Part shown: positions 40,940 through 49,767 of the stretch, piece by piece | Layout: every line of letters begins with the position of its first letter | Position numbering within the stretch: the stretch's first letter is position 1 | NCBI GenBank assembly: GCA_020638975.1 | Contig: JACKHN010000004.1 | Coordinates: 372,001-436,000 of the forward strand | Direction of reading: 5' to 3' | DNA: 64,000 nt | Source: Planctomycetaceae bacterium | Lineage (GTDB): Bacteria; Planctomycetota; Planctomycetia; Pirellulales; Pirellulaceae | Made by a program: the position numbers and the translations under genes | Notes under the pieces: model-generated | What the model was told of the DNA's origin: nothing | The model's database searches: none | The model's input: only the letters and a program-made list of their open reading frames with translations

Positions 40940-42133
40940 ATGCTCTACGAATCAGACAAGTCGATCGGTCGGACTGTTTCGAGCCGAATCCCCCTCTTCG
41001 CCGTACTCCTGGTGCCGGTATTGCACCAAGCGTGGCAGCCCGCGCAAGCGGGGGCAGTCGAGCCAAATCCGAGGACTCTCGCGACTGAATTGGTCAGCCA
41101 GCTGGGGCATGAAGAGTTTGCCTTACGCGAGCGAGCGGCGGCGAAGTTAATCGCGTTAGAAGTCGACGCAGCCGCAGCGCTCCGAGTGGGCGCCGAAAGC
41201 CCGAATCGAGAGATCCGATATCGCAGCAAGAAGCTCCTTGCGCTGGTGTCTGAGCTTGATCTGCAACGTCGATTCGAGCAGTTCAAGAACGATACCGACC
41301 CGAATCAGGATTTTGGTTTGCCCGGCTGGAAATCGTACCGAGAAGTTGTCGGCGACAGCCTCGCTGCCAGATCGATCTTCGTTTCGATGCATGAAGACGA
41401 GTCACAATTGCTAGGTCATATTGAAGACTCACCACGACAACTTGCCGCCGCGATTGCGAATCGCTGTGATCAGCTGCGAGGTCAGGCGATGTTCGGAAGA
41501 GTTCAGGTGCGACTAGGTACGATCGCCACGCTGCTTTTTATGGCGACTCGCGACGATCTCGAAGTCGCTCCCCTGGTGCAATCGGTTGTCTATATGGCTT
41601 GCGGTAGCTCGGTGTTTGAAGACGCCGTGGATACAGGGCCTGGACGAGAAGTCCTGGCAATACTGACCGAACGCTGGATCGCCCGACAACCGCTACAAGG
41701 CATTACCTACGCCTTGCATCTCGGCCTCTACAACGGCCTAAAAGGCTGTTTGCCGCGTGCGCGAGAAGTGTTGGAATCGCCGGTCGCTTCCGCTTCCGAT
41801 CGGATCTATGCGTGTTTGTGTCTCGCCAAGTTCGGGGATGAGACGGACGTCCCGAAGCTAGGTGCCTTCCTCGAAGACGTCAACATCTGCGCACAGGTGC
41901 AAGTGGATGGGCAAGTCGTTGTTACCGAAATGCGTGACCTAGCGCTCGCGGCGCTCGTGCATCTCACCAAGCAGGATCTCAAGGACTTTGGCTTCGATCG
42001 CGTGGTATTGGATCGGCGATTAGTCTTTAGCCTGCCTTCGCTCGGATTCCGCGACGAGCAGAGTCGCGTCGTTGCGATCGCTTCTTGGCGCGAGTACGAA
42101 CGATCTAACGCAGGAGAAGCTGCATCTCGCTAG
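40940..42133 (+). CDS. Secreted HEAT-like repeat protein of unknown function
   Basis: A 397-residue protein with an N-terminal signal or anchor (VSSRIPLFAVLLVPVLHQAW) and a helical N-terminal unit LVSQLGHEEFALRERAAAKL with IALEVDAAAALRVGAESPNR and EIRYRSKKLLALV, a HEAT-like pair common in planctomycete extracytoplasmic proteins. The remainder is helical with no known catalytic motif (YACLCLAKFGDETDVPKLGA is another repeat-like unit). A scaffold or protein-binding role is likely. It converges on the response regulator gene, the stop codons overlapping by 4 bases. Confidence 0.7.
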   Translation: MLYESDKSIGRTVSSRIPLFAVLLVPVLHQAWQPAQAGAVEPNPRTLATELVSQLGHEEFALRERAAAKLIALEVDAAAALRVGAESPNREIRYRSKKLLALVSELDLQRRFEQFKNDTDPNQDFGLPGWKSYREVVGDSLAARSIFVSMHEDESQLLGHIEDSPRQLAAAIANRCDQLRGQAMFGRVQVRLGTIATLLFMATRDDLEVAPLVQSVVYMACGSSVFEDAVDTGPGREVLAILTERWIARQPLQGITYALHLGLYNGLKGCLPRAREVLESPVASASDRIYACLCLAKFGDETDVPKLGAFLEDVNICAQVQVDGQVVVTEMRDLALAALVHLTKQDLKDFGFDRVVLDRRLVFSLPSLGFRDEQSRVVAIASWREYERSNAGEAASR

Positions 42134-42564
42134 ATTGCCGCAACTTTTAGCGAACCGCGAACAGCTCGCTGCCAACGCGCCAGCCGATCTCGTTCCTGTT
42201 GCACGACACTGATCAGCTGATCGTGATCCACAGGTTTAAGCAGATAATCTGCCGCTCCGTGTTCGATCGCTTCACCAATTCGATCCCACGTTGAGTGCGC
42301 GGTCATAAAGACCACGCGTGTCCACGCATTGTACTTGCGTGCAAGTTTCAGCATCTCAATCCCATGTACACCTGGCATTTCCATATCCGAGAGCAAGATG
42401 TCGCAGCGGCGTTTGCTGATGTAGTTACGAGCTTCCTCGGAATCCGTCGTCGAGAAGATGTCGACTTCGCTGCCTAAATTGCGGCTCAATACGGCCTGCA
42501 CAATTCGCACGACACAAGGTTCGTCATCGACGAGAACCACGCTTGTTCTTCGAGTCATAGCCAT
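42130..42564 (-). CDS. Single-domain response regulator
   Basis: A 144-residue CheY-like receiver. TSVVLVDDEPCVVRIVQAVL carries the acidic pocket, CDILLSDMEMPGVHGIEML the phosphoacceptor Asp, VVFMTAHSTWDRIGEAIEHG the switch Thr, and ADYLLKPVDHDQL the conserved Lys. No output domain is attached, so it acts by protein contact. ATG 42564 is chosen over longer versions. No histidine kinase is adjacent. Confidence 0.9.
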   Translation of the reverse strand: MAMTRRTSVVLVDDEPCVVRIVQAVLSRNLGSEVDIFSTTDSEEARNYISKRRCDILLSDMEMPGVHGIEMLKLARKYNAWTRVVFMTAHSTWDRIGEAIEHGAADYLLKPVDHDQLISVVQQERDRLARWQRAVRGSLKVAAI

Positions 42565-42859
42565 CACACGCCCCACCCAGCAAAGGTTCCGCCGACACGA
42601 CACGCAAGCCGTGCCTAATCAAGCCTATGCCACTCCCCGCCAAGCGGGGAGCCATTTCCTCCTGTAATTCGCACTTGACGCACTCCATCGGTTCCGGTTG
42701 TACTGCCCGCGATGGTGATGCAATCTGAAAATCGCACATCCATTGATGACTGCGGACGGCAGTGGTTTGCAAGCAAATTGGACCCCGAGAACGAACACTG
42801 TGACCGATCTCGTTTCACTGGCAACGGACTAGCCGGAATCTGAAACAGCAGTCAGCCGG
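42565..42859. promoter_or_regulatory. Divergent region between response regulator and sigma factor
   Basis: A 295-base gap holding both promoters. No repeat or gene is seen. Confidence 0.4.
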
Positions 42860-43450
42860 GTGGCCCATGTGGAATTGGTTGTGGCAATACGAGACCTCAG
42901 CGACGAGCAATTGGCCGCCGAAGCCGCACGCGAGGGTTCGGACGGACCGGCATTCGTTGCGCTCGTCGACCGATTCCAAGATCGCGTGTGGCGAGTCTGC
43001 TATCGGCTTATGGGTAACTCGGAGGATGCTAGCGACGCAACGCAAGAGGTTTTCGTCAGCCTGTTCCTGCAGCGAACGCAGTTTGAAGGACGCAGCAAAT
43101 ACTCGACCTGGATGCACGGAATTGCGATCAGGACGTGCTTGATGATGCGGCGCGGCCGAGGTCGTCGCAGGAAGCACGAGGAAGTTGCTCAGCAACGCGG
43201 AACGGAACGCCACGAACGGTCACAACGCGACACAGCATCAACAACAATCGACTTGGCCGAGATGCTAAACACGCTGGACGAAGAAGACCGAGCCATGCTG
43301 ATTCTTAAGTACGCCGAGGGATACAACTACGAAGAACTGTCCGAGATGTTTGAGCTGTCGGTGAGCGGTTGCAAGATGCGACTCAGCCGCGCACGCGACC
43401 GCTTGCGGGAGCGTTTTCCCGAGCACACTTTTGGGAACGACGAGGATTAA
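42860..43450 (+). CDS. ECF-type RNA polymerase sigma factor
   Basis: A 196-residue sigma-70 family factor. Region 2 is LVDRFQDRVWRVCYRLMGNS with EDASDATQEVFVSLFLQRTQ (core-binding and -10 recognition), then YSTWMHGIAIRTCLMMRR. Region 4 is IDLAEMLNTLDEEDRAMLIL, YEELSEMFELSVSGCKMRLS and RARDRLRERF, a helix-turn-helix for the -35 element. The start appears to be GTG. It is followed 2 bases later by the small protein at 43453, and then MscS, with overlapping frames, so all three are likely one operon. Target promoters are unknown. Confidence 0.92.
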   Translation: MAHVELVVAIRDLSDEQLAAEAAREGSDGPAFVALVDRFQDRVWRVCYRLMGNSEDASDATQEVFVSLFLQRTQFEGRSKYSTWMHGIAIRTCLMMRRGRGRRRKHEEVAQQRGTERHERSQRDTASTTIDLAEMLNTLDEEDRAMLILKYAEGYNYEELSEMFELSVSGCKMRLSRARDRLRERFPEHTFGNDED

Positions 43451-43452
43451 CA

Positions 43453-43689
43453 ATGGCCAGCGACCTGTTGCAAACACTTGCAAACGACGATGTGCCGAAG
43501 CGACCGGTGGAAATGAGCCTTCAGGTTCACCAGCGGCTGAATCCCTTGCTTGTAACCTTACATTTGGCAGAGTTTGTCCTGCAAACCTTGCCCTACGCTT
43601 TCTTTCACTTTTTGAGAGCACTACGCGGTGCTTGTCTGTTTAGCTTGACCGGCGAGTTCCGGAATGAAGGAGAAGACCATGCAGAATGA
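43453..43689 (+). CDS. Small sigma-linked protein with one hydrophobic segment
   Basis: A 78-residue protein from ATG 43453, 2 bases after the sigma factor stop. MASDLLQTLANDDVPKRP, then LNPLLVTLHLAEFVLQTLPY and AFFHFLRALRGACLFSLTGE suggest one amphipathic or membrane-associated stretch. Its last codons overlap the mechanosensitive channel start (43679) in another frame, indicating translational coupling. It could be an anti-sigma or sigma-modulating partner, since such small genes often follow ECF sigma genes in planctomycetes; no zinc-binding anti-sigma motif is present, so this is a guess. Confidence 0.65.
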   Translation: MASDLLQTLANDDVPKRPVEMSLQVHQRLNPLLVTLHLAEFVLQTLPYAFFHFLRALRGACLFSLTGEFRNEGEDHAE

Positions 43690-44566
43690 AACGAATCCTG
43701 TCGCGGAAGTTAGCCAGTTCGCCACGAACGAACTCACCCAAACAGCATCGGAATCGACGAGCGCACTTGTCGAGAGCTTTACGGCGGCCTTTTCGCAAGT
43801 CATCGACCTCGCCCCGAAAGTACTCGCGGCCGTGGTCGTGCTGGCCATCGGCTACATCATCGCCCGACTGGTTGCGAACGCGGTGTCGGCTTTAGCCGAC
43901 AAGCTTGGGTTGCAGCGCGCTGCGGAACGCAGCGGACTGTCGAAGTCGATGGAACAAGCGGGCGTCACGCGAACCATGCCGCAGATTGTTGGAACGATCA
44001 TGTTCTGGCTGCTGCTCTCCGTCTTTCTGGTCGCGTCCTTCGACATTCTGGATTTACCGGGCGTGACGGGCGCAATCGAAAAAGTGGTAGCGTATATCCC
44101 CAAGGTACTTGTGGCGACCGTCCTGGTCGTCATTGGCTTGCTTCTCGCGGCGTTCCTGCGCGGTGTCATCGCGACAAGTGCGGATCGTGTCGGCGTGACG
44201 TATGCTCAACAACTAGCCAACGCCTGCTACTACATACTCGCCCTGATGACGTTCATCGCCGCCTTTGAGCAGCTTCAAATCACTTTCGAACTGCTGAACT
44301 ACGCCATCTTGATCGCGTTCGGAGCGATTGCTCTGGCCTTAGGATTGAGCTTCGGGCTCGGCGGTCGCGATGTGATGGCGGGCATTCTGTGCGGCTACTA
44401 CCTACGTCAGCGGTTTCAAGCAGGTGATCGAGTCACGGTTGCCGGCTACGAAGGAACGGTACGCGAAGTCGGTCCTGTTTCCACGATCGTGGAAACCGAT
44501 GAAAACGGACTTATGAACCGTCACTCCGTCCCCAATAGCATGATGTTGAACGAGGCCGTCCGTTAG
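43679..44566 (+). CDS. Small-conductance mechanosensitive channel (MscS family)
   Basis: A 295-residue membrane protein. Hydrophobic helices occur at VIDLAPKVLAAVVVLAIGYI, TMPQIVGTIMFWLLLSVFLV, YIPKVLVATVLVVIGLLLAA and YAILIAFGAIALALGLSFGL; the last, followed by GGRDVMAGILCGYYLRQRFQ, gives the pore helix and the start of the MscS beta domain (GDRVTVAGYEGTVREVGPVS). It ends soon after NRHSVPNSMML, so the cytoplasmic vestibule is shorter than in E. coli MscS. It should gate on membrane tension. ATG 43679 follows AAGGAGA; an in-frame ATG at 43664 is possible. Third gene of the sigma operon, with a terminator 40 bases after. Confidence 0.88.
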   Translation: MQNETNPVAEVSQFATNELTQTASESTSALVESFTAAFSQVIDLAPKVLAAVVVLAIGYIIARLVANAVSALADKLGLQRAAERSGLSKSMEQAGVTRTMPQIVGTIMFWLLLSVFLVASFDILDLPGVTGAIEKVVAYIPKVLVATVLVVIGLLLAAFLRGVIATSADRVGVTYAQQLANACYYILALMTFIAAFEQLQITFELLNYAILIAFGAIALALGLSFGLGGRDVMAGILCGYYLRQRFQAGDRVTVAGYEGTVREVGPVSTIVETDENGLMNRHSVPNSMMLNEAVR

Positions 44567-44605
44567 ACCTTCGTCATCGCGCCGCAATCGTTCGACAAGA
44601 AAGCA

Positions 44606-44645
44606 AGCGACCGCGCCGGAATCCTTCCGGCGCGGTCGCTTTTGT
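44606..44645 (+). terminator. Rho-independent terminator after MscS gene
   Basis: A perfect 14-bp stem, AGCGACCGCGCCGG at 44606-44619 and its complement at 44627-44640, with a 7-base loop and a TTTTGT tail. It ends the sigma factor operon. Confidence 0.88.
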
Positions 44646-44711
44646 CAACAGCTACGAGATCCATCTCGATGAAGGTCTCGGCCATAATCCTTCCCGTGCG
44701 GGCGAGGAGGA

Positions 44712-45458
44712 CTACGCCACCAAGCGGAAAGCCGACTGCCGTTCCCTCACGCCATCAACAAACTCTTCAAAGATACGGACATCCAACGCCGAAGCCGAGG
44801 ATGCTTCAGGATGGAACTGTGTGCCAATCGCGAGCCAATCGTCCGTGACGCTCTCGATGGCCTCTACGACACCGTCTGGGCAACGAGCGGTCACTGCGAA
44901 TCCTCGTGCCACTTCATCAATCGCCATGTGGTGCATACTGTTCACACGAATTTCGCCATCGCCATAAACTCGCTCCATCAAGCTGCCTGGCACAACTTCA
45001 AGGCTGTGACGATGAGCCGGATCTTGCAGATCTTTATGCGGAATTGCGTTCGGCAGATCTTCCGCGATATGCAGGAACAAGTTGCCGCCTTGCGATACGT
45101 TCAGCAGTTGCATGCCGACACCAATGCCGAACACCGGCATGCGGCGATCACCGATCAACCGAATCAGTTTGCGGTCGAACGTCTCGCGACGCGGTTCCAT
45201 GGGGCGAACGGTTGGATGCAGCATAAACCCATCGCGTCGTGGATCAAGGTCTTGGCCGCCGATCATCACAAAGCCGTCGAGTCGGTCGAGGACCGCCTCG
45301 ATATCAGATCCGTCCTCGAGCGGAGGAAGAATGATCGGAATACCACCGACGGCAGTGATGCAGTCGTAGTAGCCGGCACAGAGGTAGGAAAAGGCGGGGG
45401 CGTCCTTCTGAGCGTTGCGATAATCTGCGTTCAGACCGATAAGTGGCTTCGATTGCAT
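44712..45458 (-). CDS. Class I glutamine-amidotransferase-like protein lacking the nucleophile Cys (peptidase C26-like)
   Basis: A 248-residue protein of the PuuD-like gamma-glutamyl hydrolase family. The fold landmarks are present: GLNADYRN, GGIPIILPPLED, GFVMIGGQDLDPRRDG, and the C-terminal FHPEAS with His216 and Glu218. At the nucleophile elbow, where the family has GICRGMQ, this protein reads GIGVGMQ (111-117), so the catalytic Cys113 position is Gly; the codon GGT is unambiguous. Amide hydrolysis by the usual mechanism is impossible. It may bind a gamma-glutamyl compound or have another role. Divergent from the OleA-like gene with a 380-base gap. Confidence 0.85.
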   Translation of the reverse strand: MQSKPLIGLNADYRNAQKDAPAFSYLCAGYYDCITAVGGIPIILPPLEDGSDIEAVLDRLDGFVMIGGQDLDPRRDGFMLHPTVRPMEPRRETFDRKLIRLIGDRRMPVFGIGVGMQLLNVSQGGNLFLHIAEDLPNAIPHKDLQDPAHRHSLEVVPGSLMERVYGDGEIRVNSMHHMAIDEVARGFAVTARCPDGVVEAIESVTDDWLAIGTQFHPEASSASALDVRIFEEFVDGVRERQSAFRLVA

Positions 45459-45838
45459 TGGGGTGAACCTCCCTGATTCGTTGTTGGTGTCTCCGTGACA
45501 CCTGCGTTAGCGGCGAAGTTGTCGTTAACGTGGTCGCAAAGTCTACGTTTCCGGAACAAGTTCGCAACACTCGATCTGTATCTTGGGTGGCGAAATGTTA
45601 AAGGCACTACATTGTGTGCAAGCACTACCTGTTGCTAGCACTTGAGTTGCGAATTTCGTTCCTCGCAATCGCTCGTCGAATTACCAAGCAGGGAGGTGCG
45701 CCGCCGGTTCACGAACTGCGTCATTCAAGTGCTTTACGGTGCGTGCTGCGACCACTATTCTTTAGTATCCGAGCAGTTTCGCGACCTTGCCGTTGCACGC
45801 TGGCCGCTCACCACTCTTGCCCCTTAGGCTTCAGATTC
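45459..45838. promoter_or_regulatory. Divergent gap before OleA-like gene
   Basis: A 380-base gap between the amidotransferase-like gene and the thiolase gene. The thiolase frame is open back to 45614 but that part has no family similarity. I see no gene or repeat. Confidence 0.4.
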
Positions 45839-46957
45839 ATGCAGTACCGAAATGTTTGTATCGAGGCGTTGGGCTATACCTTGCCCGACGAAATCGTAAC
45901 ATCCGACGACATCGAGCAGCAGCTTCAACCGCTTTACAACCGGTTGCGACTGCCGGAAGGTCGCTTGGAGTTGATGACAGGCATACGCGAACGACGGTTC
46001 TGGGAACGCAACACGCTGCCCAGTGATAAAAGCATCGAGAGTGGCAAGAAGGCGATCGCGAACGCCGGAATTGATCCGAGCGACATTGGCGCGTTGATTC
46101 ACGGTTCGGTCTGTCGCGACCACCTCGAACCTGCGACGGCCTGTCGCGTGCATCACCACCTTGGTCTGGCGAGCAACTGCGTCATCTATGACGTTTCGAA
46201 TGCGTGCCTTGGTTTGCTGAATGGCATGATCCAGATCGCGAATATGATCGAACTGGGGCAAATTCGCGCTGGCTTGGTCGTGGGCACGGAAAGTGGCCGG
46301 CAACTCGTCGAAACCACGATCGACACGCTCAATCGCGATGAGACACTGACTCGCAATCAATTGAAGATGGCCGTGGCTTCTTTAACGATTGGGTCTGGCA
46401 GTTGTGCGGTACTGTTGACGGATCGCGAGCTTAGTCAGACCGATAATCGATTGCGAGTCGCCACCGCGCGAACGAACACGAAGTATCACGAACTTTGTCA
46501 CAGCGGCCAGGATGAAGCCGGTTCTGGCATGCAGCCGCTGATGCAAACCGACTCGGAGCAACTAATGCGAGAAGGTATCGCGACCGGCGTCGATACCTTC
46601 ACGCGGTTCATGAACGAGACGGAATGGACACCGGACGACATCGACAAGACATTCTGCCACCAAGTCGGATCGGCCCATCGCAAGACGATGCTCGATTCGC
46701 TTGGCTTGCGGCACGAGCGCGATTTCGCGACGCTCGAGTGGCTCGGTAACACGGGCTCCGTCGCCTTGCCAATTACGATGGCGATCGGACTTGAGAAGGG
46801 GCACATTGATTCAGGCGACAAAGTCGGACTGCTAGGCATCGGCTCCGGAATTAACTGCCTGATGCTGGGAGTGACCTGGCAACAAACGTTGATCAACGGA
46901 AAACCGCAGTCGCGAGCTACCAATCGAGAGAACACGCCTTCGCCGGTGGTCGCTTAG
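45839..46957 (+). CDS. OleA-like / 3-oxoacyl-ACP synthase III family condensing enzyme
   Basis: A 372-residue thiolase-fold enzyme. The active-site Cys is Cys123 in SNACLGLLNG, with His274 in CHQVGSAH and Asn304 in LGNTGSVALP; Glu97 in DHLEPATAC lies 26 residues before the Cys, the spacing of the catalytic base Glu117 to Cys143 in Xanthomonas OleA, and His to Asn spacing (30) also agrees. OleA joins two acyl-CoAs head to head; FabH elongates acyl-ACP. The Glu favours an OleA-type reaction. No oleB, oleC or oleD follows. ATG 45839 gives a standard start. The next genes, an SGNH hydrolase and an EamA transporter, may or may not be linked. Confidence 0.85.
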   Translation: MQYRNVCIEALGYTLPDEIVTSDDIEQQLQPLYNRLRLPEGRLELMTGIRERRFWERNTLPSDKSIESGKKAIANAGIDPSDIGALIHGSVCRDHLEPATACRVHHHLGLASNCVIYDVSNACLGLLNGMIQIANMIELGQIRAGLVVGTESGRQLVETTIDTLNRDETLTRNQLKMAVASLTIGSGSCAVLLTDRELSQTDNRLRVATARTNTKYHELCHSGQDEAGSGMQPLMQTDSEQLMREGIATGVDTFTRFMNETEWTPDDIDKTFCHQVGSAHRKTMLDSLGLRHERDFATLEWLGNTGSVALPITMAIGLEKGHIDSGDKVGLLGIGSGINCLMLGVTWQQTLINGKPQSRATNRENTPSPVVA

Positions 46958-46999
46958 GCTTGCCACGATACGAAATCGGCCTTTGTCGTTAAACCGGCA

Positions 47000-47040
47000 G
47001 CCGCAGGCGTCGTCCGTCATAATCCCTCGACGCCTGCGGC
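47000..47040. repeat. Hairpin repeat between OleA-like and SGNH genes
   Basis: GCCGCAGGCGTCG at 47000-47012 and its exact complement at 47028-47040, with imperfect pairing continuing outward to about 46989 and 47051. No T-run, so it is more likely a dispersed hairpin than a strong terminator. Confidence 0.55.
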
Positions 47041-47088
47041 GACTGGTTAAACTTGGAAGGGCTTGGCTGAATCCCACGCGTTATATGA

Positions 47089-48567
47089 GTGAACGAAGAA
47101 GTGACTGCGACTGTAAGCAGTAAGACGTCGCGGCGGAGAACGGCCACGTTTCGCGTGCTGGCCGTCTTTATCGGATTACTGCCATTCGTCATCTGCGAGT
47201 TGGGTCTACGCATCCTTGGCATGGGGGCACCCACCGAAGCAAACTTTCCCGCAATCGGCTTTGAAGCAATTCACCCGTTGTTCACACTCAACAGCGCGAA
47301 CAATCGCTATGAGATCGCCGAGTCGCGTCGTGCGTACTTCTACCCGGATGCATTCGATGCGGAGAAATCGCCCCACGAGTTTCGTGTCTTCTGCTTGGGC
47401 GGTTCCACTGTTCAAGGTCGACCCTACAGCATCGAGACTTCATTTACGACTTGGCTTGAGCTAAGCCTGAACGCCGCCGATCCAAGCCGCGACTGGGAAG
47501 TCGTCAACTGTGGCGGCGTTTCTTATGCGAGTTACCGCTTGGTGCCAATCTTAGAAGAACTGTTGGCATATGAGCCCGATCTATTCGTAATCTACACCGG
47601 GCATAATGAGTTTTTGGAAGCGCGCTCGTTCGCCAACGTTCCCCCACTGACTCCGTTGTCTCACGTAAGAACCATCAATGCCGTGCGACGAGTGTGGTCG
47701 GGCGACTCGCGACTGGAGGGCCAAGGTGCGCCGCAAGAGATCTTGTCGACGGAAGTCGACGCGTTGCTGGACTATCGCGGTGGGTTGGCAGACTATCATC
47801 GCGACGACGTTAGGCAAAGAGCCACCGTCCGGCAATACGCGGAGAACTTGCGTCGCATGATCGACTTGGCGGAAACTGCCGGAGTGCCGATTGTGCTGAT
47901 GGACCCAGTATCCAACCTGAAAGACACACCGCCGTTCAAGGCGGACCCTCGCGACAATCTCGGCGAGCGAGAGGCGAGGGAGTTTGAACAATTGCTTCAA
48001 CAAGCGAGGTCGACGAGCGATGTTGATCAGAAACTCGAGTCGCTCGAAAAAGCAGTTGCCATCGACGGTCGGCACGCAGACGCCAGGTTTTTGCTCGGGC
48101 ACGCCTACTTAGCCAGAAGGCAACTGGCGGACGCCCGCGAACAATTCAATCGGGCCAAGGACGAAGATATTTGCCCGCTGCGGATGATCGAACCACTTCA
48201 CTCGGCTCTTCGAACCGTGGCTGATTCGACAGCGACACCGCTCATCGACGTGCGTCGGGACTTCGAGTCGCGAGCGCCGGACGGAATTCCGGGAGACAGT
48301 ATGTTCCTGGATCATATTCATCCCTCAATCAACAATCATCAAGCGATCGCACAACTGCTCGTCGACCATTTCGTCGCGGCGGGTTTCTGCCGTCCACAAG
48401 CCGATTGGGAACAAATTCGAGACGAGCTCTATCGTGAGCACCTCGGCACCCTGGACACGCCTTACTACGCCAAAGGCAAGCAACGTCTTGAGGGCCTCAT
48501 CCGTTGGACTCAGGGCCGCGCCAACAAACTTCGCGATGGAACTTCGCTTCCTCCCGGCCTGGATTAA
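47089..48567 (+). CDS. Membrane-anchored SGNH/GDSL-type hydrolase-like protein
   Basis: A 492-residue protein. Residues about 20-42 (TFRVLAVFIGLLPFVICELG) form an N-terminal membrane anchor. The SGNH blocks follow: CLGGSTVQG with the nucleophile Ser, VNCGGVSYASYRL with Gly, VIYTGHNEF with Asn, and DHIHPSINNHQAIA with the Asp-x-x-His pair. A small TPR-like unit (LEKAVAIDGRHADARFLLGH, AYLARRQLADAREQFNRAKD) is inserted near residues 320-360. It is expected to hydrolyse an ester, for example an acyl group on a cell-surface glycan, at the outer face of the membrane. Start is GTG 47089. Followed after 53 bases by the EamA gene. Confidence 0.82.
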   Translation: MNEEVTATVSSKTSRRRTATFRVLAVFIGLLPFVICELGLRILGMGAPTEANFPAIGFEAIHPLFTLNSANNRYEIAESRRAYFYPDAFDAEKSPHEFRVFCLGGSTVQGRPYSIETSFTTWLELSLNAADPSRDWEVVNCGGVSYASYRLVPILEELLAYEPDLFVIYTGHNEFLEARSFANVPPLTPLSHVRTINAVRRVWSGDSRLEGQGAPQEILSTEVDALLDYRGGLADYHRDDVRQRATVRQYAENLRRMIDLAETAGVPIVLMDPVSNLKDTPPFKADPRDNLGEREAREFEQLLQQARSTSDVDQKLESLEKAVAIDGRHADARFLLGHAYLARRQLADAREQFNRAKDEDICPLRMIEPLHSALRTVADSTATPLIDVRRDFESRAPDGIPGDSMFLDHIHPSINNHQAIAQLLVDHFVAAGFCRPQADWEQIRDELYREHLGTLDTPYYAKGKQRLEGLIRWTQGRANKLRDGTSLPPGLD

Positions 48568-48620
48568 TCTGCCGAACGTGCGTCATAGCGGTTCCCGCCA
48601 GCGGCATTTACAATAGTCCA

Positions 48621-49628
48621 GTGACCAAAAGCCCACTAACGAAACTCCTCTCCCCACCGGCATCTGCACCGGCATCTGCTACGCGAAAGCCGCTCTGCGC
48701 CAACACTGCTGCGCTGTGGGGAACGATCTACGGTGCGATTTCTGCCGTTGGGTACACGGCGACGAACATTTGCCTCCGCAGCGTCACGGATTGTGATCCC
48801 GTTTGGGTTTCGTGCATGAAAACCATTCCAACGGTCGTGGGTGTTGCGCCTTGGTTGATCGTGCGCTGGTCGCGGGGCGAGCGAGTGTTCCCTCCAGTTC
48901 CAATCGTTGCCACACTGCTTGCGGTCGGGTTACTCGGACAGTTTGGCGGCAATGTGTTGTTTCAGTGGGCCCTGGGCATCATCGGCATCGCGCTAACGGT
49001 GCCTTTGTGCATGGGCATGATTATCATTGCCAGCGCGATTCTCGGGCGAATCCTCCTGCAAGAGTCCGTCACCAAATTGACAGCGTTGGCACTTGCTGTA
49101 CTGTTGGCGGCGATCTGGATCTTATCACTCGGCGCCCACGGTGCCAGTGAATCGATCTCGAATTTGGGGGCGGCGAATCCGTGGTTGGTGACGGCTGCCG
49201 TAACAGCTGGCTGCGTCTCCGGGCTCGCTTATGCAGTGCTCGGTGTTACGATTCGAAAGGCCGTGCTGGGTGTATCAACCGTTTCGGCAACGACATTTTG
49301 CGTAGCACTTGTCGGTTTAATCAGCCTCACGCCGCTGACCATTTATCGCATCGGAATCGAAGGGATGCGGGAAACAACTCGCGGCGACTTCGGGATGATG
49401 CTGCTGGCGGGGATCTTCAACGTTATCGCCTTCCTCGCTTTAACGCGAGCGTTACAGATCACTTCGCTTGTCCGTGTCAACGCCTTGAATGCGTCTCAGG
49501 TCGCGATGGCTTCAGTCGCTGGAATCGTACTGTTCCAAGAACAAGCTTCGCCGGCATTAACCCTTGGCGTCGCGTTGACTGTTGTCGGCTTGTTAATCAT
49601 GCCACGCCATAAAAGAGTCGAGGAGTAA
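48621..49628 (+). CDS. EamA-family (DMT superfamily) transporter
   Basis: A 335-residue membrane protein with ten predicted helices in two homologous halves: ALWGTIYGAISAVGYTATNI, LLAVGLLGQFGGNVLFQWAL, IGIALTVPLCMGMIIIASAI, and in the second half LVTAAVTAGCVSGLAYAVLG, FCVALVGLISLTPLTIYRIG, LLAGIFNVIAFLALTRALQI and VAMASVAGIVLFQEQASPAL. This is the drug/metabolite exporter pattern; the substrate is unknown. GTG 48621 is preferred over an upstream ATG at 48504 that overlaps the SGNH gene and encodes unlikely sequence. Probably co-transcribed with the SGNH hydrolase gene. Confidence 0.85.
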   Translation: MTKSPLTKLLSPPASAPASATRKPLCANTAALWGTIYGAISAVGYTATNICLRSVTDCDPVWVSCMKTIPTVVGVAPWLIVRWSRGERVFPPVPIVATLLAVGLLGQFGGNVLFQWALGIIGIALTVPLCMGMIIIASAILGRILLQESVTKLTALALAVLLAAIWILSLGAHGASESISNLGAANPWLVTAAVTAGCVSGLAYAVLGVTIRKAVLGVSTVSATTFCVALVGLISLTPLTIYRIGIEGMRETTRGDFGMMLLAGIFNVIAFLALTRALQITSLVRVNALNASQVAMASVAGIVLFQEQASPALTLGVALTVVGLLIMPRHKRVEE

Positions 49629-49767
49629 CCTCTACCACGATATTTAGTTATCGGAACACGATTCGTGTCGTACCTTAGCCCGTCTCAAATTCACTCGTTC
49701 GCTTCGCAACTGCACTAGCTCGCCCCCCTATCATTAGGTAGAACGACAGTATCTATCCTTTGCCTTC

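Noticed and set aside
46990..47051. Hairpin as rho-independent terminator of the OleA-like gene
   Set aside because: No T-run follows and the loop is 15 bases; listed as a repeat instead.
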